From positions 1 through 8,536 of the forward strand of contig CAMJWQ010000135.1 in assembly GCA_946409475.1 (NCBI GenBank): 8,536 bases of DNA. Reading direction: 5' to 3'. The notes under the pieces are model-generated. The model saw nothing but the letters and a program-made list of their open reading frames with translations. It had not been told where the DNA came from and searched no databases. Source of the stretch: an uncultured Lachnospiraceae bacterium. GTDB taxonomy: Bacteria > Bacillota > Clostridia > Lachnospirales > Lachnospiraceae. Each line of letters begins with the position of its first letter. The first letter of the stretch is position 1. Shown here piece by piece: positions 6,165 to 8,536 of this stretch. A program made the translations under genes and the position numbers.

Positions 6165-7538
6165 CTAGTATTTATTGATTATCTGCGCTTCTGCCTCTTC
6201 TCTTGACATCTCTCCATTATTTACTTTTGTCATTAACATAACATCATGATCATTCAGCTTATAAAAATGTAAGATTATGATTGCTATTACAAATCCAATA
6301 ATCGGCAGGATACAGCTTACATTCCAAAGTGAATTGGCAAACCCTTCTGCCTGTACACTTGTTTCACCTTCCACAAATCCTGTTAATCCCAGTGCAAAGG
6401 CTGCTACTGCCGAAAGAACCGCAGACTGGAGCTTTGCAAAAAATGTCTGGGTGGCAAAGGTAATACCCGGACAATTTTTTCCTGTCTTATAATGACCGTA
6501 CTCTGCGCAATCCGGTGTGAACATATATGTAAGAATGGAAGTAAGTCCTAACGGTATTGCAGAAAGTACGGCCATTGCCAAATATGCCGGCAGATTTTCA
6601 AAGCCAACAATCCAACGAATCACATAGAGAATTACAGTTGCAATTGTTCCAACATAGTAAACCTTAAATTTATCAAATTTTCTGCAGATTTTCGGAACAA
6701 ACATTCCAATAATAATAGACGGTAATATTCCCAATATACTTGTGATAGACATAATTGCTTCATTTCCCACACAATAACGGGCAATATATAATCCCCAGCT
6801 GCTTCCCACATTCAGAGCTCCGCTTATCATAAAAGCAACATAAAAAATAAATAAAAATTTGTTGCTTACCAAATATTTTAACATTTCCTTAAAGCTTACG
6901 CTTTCCTGTGCTTCAGGCTGCTTTACTCTTTCCTTTGCAGTAAAACCGATTGGAAACATCAGTAAAACTCCAATAACAGATAAAACAATAACCGTAATTG
7001 TCCATCCTCCAAGAGCATTTCGGAATATAGGAATAATAATTGAAACTGCCAATGCCGCTATTAATGCTGCTACACGTCCTGATGCATTTAAAGATGTTCT
7101 CTCATTCTGATCGTCGGTAATCGTTGTGATCAAACCAAAAATCGGCACGTCATTCATGGTATATCCTATGGACCATATACAATATGCAACGATTGCCCAT
7201 GTAATTTTAACACCTGTGCTTACGTTCAAAGGAATTGAAAACAATAAGATATTTGAGATAAGAATCACATAAACCGCAATTCTAAGCCATGGAACAAATT
7301 TTCCACTTTTAAAATGTACTTTATCTACAATTCCACCAAATATAGGATCATTTACTGCATCCCATATTTTTACGATCAGTACAATTACACCAACTGCAAC
7401 AGTTGGAATACCTATGTCCGTGAAATACGTATTCATGTACATATACGTCAACAAATAAAAAATATTCTGGCCAAGGAAATAGAGTACATAACTGACTCTT
7501 TCCTTACCTGTAACCTGTTTTGTCCCTTTGCTACCCAT
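6165..7538 (-). CDS. GPH-family (MelB-like) sugar:cation symporter
   Basis: This 457-residue membrane protein of about 12 helices is predicted to import a glycoside with Na+ or H+. Helix II carries KIWDAVNDPIFG (57-68), whose Asp60 and Asp64 match the cation-site pair Asp55/Asp59 of MelB. GKFVPWL (79-85) in the next loop is the family signature. YTMNDVPIF (126-134) in helix IV holds Asp130, equivalent to the sugar-contacting Asp124 of MelB. The Asp that MelB has in helix I (Asp19) appears absent: this region reads YFLGQNIFY (20-28). No C-terminal IIA-like regulatory domain is present, and the tail is short and charged. The ATG at 7538 has AAGGAG at 7556-7551, a rather long 12-nt spacing. It lies between an AraC regulator and a GH3 enzyme, which points to a beta-glucoside or a similar oligosaccharide as cargo; the exact sugar is unknown. 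Confidence 0.9.
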   Translation of the reverse strand: MGSKGTKQVTGKERVSYVLYFLGQNIFYLLTYMYMNTYFTDIGIPTVAVGVIVLIVKIWDAVNDPIFGGIVDKVHFKSGKFVPWLRIAVYVILISNILLFSIPLNVSTGVKITWAIVAYCIWSIGYTMNDVPIFGLITTITDDQNERTSLNASGRVAALIAALAVSIIIPIFRNALGGWTITVIVLSVIGVLLMFPIGFTAKERVKQPEAQESVSFKEMLKYLVSNKFLFIFYVAFMISGALNVGSSWGLYIARYCVGNEAIMSITSILGILPSIIIGMFVPKICRKFDKFKVYYVGTIATVILYVIRWIVGFENLPAYLAMAVLSAIPLGLTSILTYMFTPDCAEYGHYKTGKNCPGITFATQTFFAKLQSAVLSAVAAFALGLTGFVEGETSVQAEGFANSLWNVSCILPIIGFVIAIIILHFYKLNDHDVMLMTKVNNGEMSREEAEAQIINKY

Positions 7539-7568
7539 AATTAACCCATTCTCCTTTTTATTTTAAAT

Positions 7569-7592
7569 AAATTATAAGGAAAATTATAAGGT
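7569..7592 (-). repeat. 12-bp tandem repeat carrying two TATAAT boxes
   Basis: On the plus strand AAATTATAAGG occurs at 7569-7579 and again at 7581-7591, an exact 12-bp period. On the minus strand each copy supplies a perfect TATAAT (7588-7583 and 7576-7571) in front of the symporter gene. Confidence 0.6.
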
Positions 7593-7611
7593 AGAATTCC
7601 CTCTTTGTATT
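7571..7611 (-). promoter_or_regulatory. Promoter of the symporter/beta-glucosidase operon
   Basis: A perfect TATAAT at 7588-7583 has only a poor -35 (AATACA, 7611-7606, 3 of 6) at 17-bp spacing. A second perfect TATAAT lies 12 bp further down (7576-7571), also without a good -35. A strong -10 with a weak -35 is typical of promoters that need an activator, and an AraC-type gene lies directly upstream. I see no catabolite-control (cre) site in this gap. Confidence 0.6.
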
Positions 7612-7644
7612 ATCTGTTTTTAATATTTTTTATCTATTTTTAAC
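7610..7644 (-). promoter_or_regulatory. Candidate AraC-type operator: 15-bp direct repeat, 20-bp period
   Basis: Positions 7610-7624 and 7630-7644 match at 13 of 15 bases (minus strand: RTTAAAAAYAGATAA twice). The period is about two helical turns. The promoter-proximal copy overlaps the -35 hexamer by two bases, and the distal copy overlaps the AraC stop codon. Direct-repeat half-sites next to or over the -35 are the usual layout for activation by AraC proteins. Because the region is A+T rich, chance repetition cannot be excluded. Confidence 0.5.
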
Positions 7645-8536
7645 CTTCTAAAAATTTTTTGTCAAAATTTGTTTTTCTAAATTGCGCCGGAGTCTGTTTC
7701 ATGACCTTCTTGAACACCTTTGAAAAATAGCTCTGGGGAGAAAGATTCATATATTCTCCAATTTCAGCTATTGTATGGTTTGAATATTTAAGAAGATTGC
7801 ATGATACTTTTATTTTTTCCTGCATAATGTAGTTGGAAAGTGTAATTCCTGTCTGCTCTGAAAAAACACGAGAAAGATAACCCGGATGTACATTAATATA
7901 ATCCGCTATATCGGAAACCAATATTTTTTTAAAGATATGTTTCGCTATATAATCCTTACACTGCTCAATATATGGAGAATTATAAATATAAGATTTTCTC
8001 GATTCGTTAATCAACCTCAAAAATTCATTTACACTTCTTTCGAAAATAGTCTTCATTTTAAAAACATTTTTCTCTTCCGAAAGCTGCTGCAAAGTAATAT
8101 CGCTTAATCCATATGCTATATTCTCCTGAACGCCGGCCTCTATCGCATACCTTGTCATAACAGTTATGGAGCATACACAACCATATTCATATGCTTTAAA
8201 TTCTGATTTGGATAGTTTTCCTTTCTTATTTTCTATGATATTATTCTCATTAAATTCAATAAATGGGTTGTCAAGTGCCATACCTGAAATAATATAATCT
8301 CTCATCTTCATCTCATCTCTAAAAGAATGATGTTTTAACTCAAATTCTGAATTCCGAAGCATATAGTCCGTCAAATGACTCTCCATTATAATATCCGGGC
8401 TCTTTACTAAATCCATATCTAATAAAATATCCTTCTTTTTATAATCATCGAAAAACATTCCATATAAAAATGAAAGAATTTTATTAAATTCATTAAATTT
8501 CATCTGCTCTATAGGCAAAAAACTGGAAGTCTGAAC
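7640..8536 (-). CDS. AraC-family transcriptional regulator (5' end beyond the window)
   Basis: The reading frame is open to the window edge, giving 298 visible residues with the C-terminus complete. The TTG at 8518 is an unlikely start: it has no ribosome site, and codons upstream of it (VQTSSF) continue in frame. The last 100 residues are the AraC/XylS DNA-binding domain. The first helix-turn-helix lies at about 205-228 (LVSDIADYINVHPGYLSRVFSEQTG) and the second at about 255-278, ending in SYFSKVFKKVMKQTPAQFRK. The N-terminal part has HHSFRDEMKMRDYI (69-82) and ITVMTRYAIEAG...IAYGLSD (124-146), resembling sensor regions of longer (about 400-residue) clostridial AraC regulators. Roughly 100 residues are probably missing. 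It likely activates the symporter and beta-glucosidase genes downstream on the same strand through the repeat at 7610-7644. The ligand is unknown. Confidence 0.88.
   Translation of the reverse strand, partial: VQTSSFLPIEQMKFNEFNKILSFLYGMFFDDYKKKDILLDMDLVKSPDIIMESHLTDYMLRNSEFELKHHSFRDEMKMRDYIISGMALDNPFIEFNENNIIENKKGKLSKSEFKAYEYGCVCSITVMTRYAIEAGVQENIAYGLSDITLQQLSEEKNVFKMKTIFERSVNEFLRLINESRKSYIYNSPYIEQCKDYIAKHIFKKILVSDIADYINVHPGYLSRVFSEQTGITLSNYIMQEKIKVSCNLLKYSNHTIAEIGEYMNLSPQSYFSKVFKKVMKQTPAQFRKTNFDKKFLEG

Noticed and set aside
7542..7549. Two-codon mini-ORF (ATG GGT TAA) in front of the symporter start
   Set aside because: The AAGGAG is only one or two bases from this ATG, too close to start translation. 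It is most likely a chance frame.
8516..8518. TTG at 8518 as the start of the AraC gene
   Set aside because: No Shine-Dalgarno, and the frame stays open through the window edge with family-like residues upstream, so the gene is 5'-partial.

Overview
The window reads as low-GC Firmicutes DNA. Protein features (a tail-bearing cytoplasmic GH3 beta-glucosidase, a GPH sugar symporter, an AraC regulator with a long N-terminal region) most resemble gut Clostridia of the Lachnospiraceae type; that placement is inference from protein style, not a database match. Every gene I can support lies on the minus strand, so the functional order runs from high to low coordinates.

Sugar-use unit (about 8536 down to 3759). 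A 5'-incomplete AraC-type regulator runs off the right edge. A 101-bp gap follows it, carrying a 15-bp imperfect direct repeat with a 20-bp period beside a weak -35 and two perfect TATAAT boxes. Then come a GPH-family (MelB-like) symporter and, 19 bp later, a GH3 beta-glycosidase without a signal peptide. The unit ends in a strong intrinsic terminator. The simple reading is: the regulator senses a beta-glycoside or a derivative, the symporter imports it, and the glycosidase cleaves it in the cytoplasm.

Detoxification-like group (3678 down to 135). This holds a double GNAT acetyltransferase (a streptothricin-acetyltransferase-like half fused to a YhbS-like half), a 71-codon unrecognised ORF overlapping its stop codon, an FMN nitroreductase, and a DHA3/MefA-like MFS exporter. 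The 158 bp in front of the exporter is unusual. It has a strong Shine-Dalgarno sequence followed by a 12-codon TTG-initiated uORF, inverted repeats that could form a pseudoknot, and a hairpin that encloses the exporter's Shine-Dalgarno and ends next to its ATG. This looks like a leader controlling expression, and it is the best candidate for something undescribed here.

Left edge (1-134). A short GC-rich, non-coding segment follows the exporter. It has two hairpins and a possible pseudoknot, and looks like one end of a structured RNA or mobile element cut off by the window.

No tRNA, rRNA, CRISPR array or complete mobile element is visible, and no gene-free stretch exceeds 300 bp. I see no multi-gene system of clearly new type.
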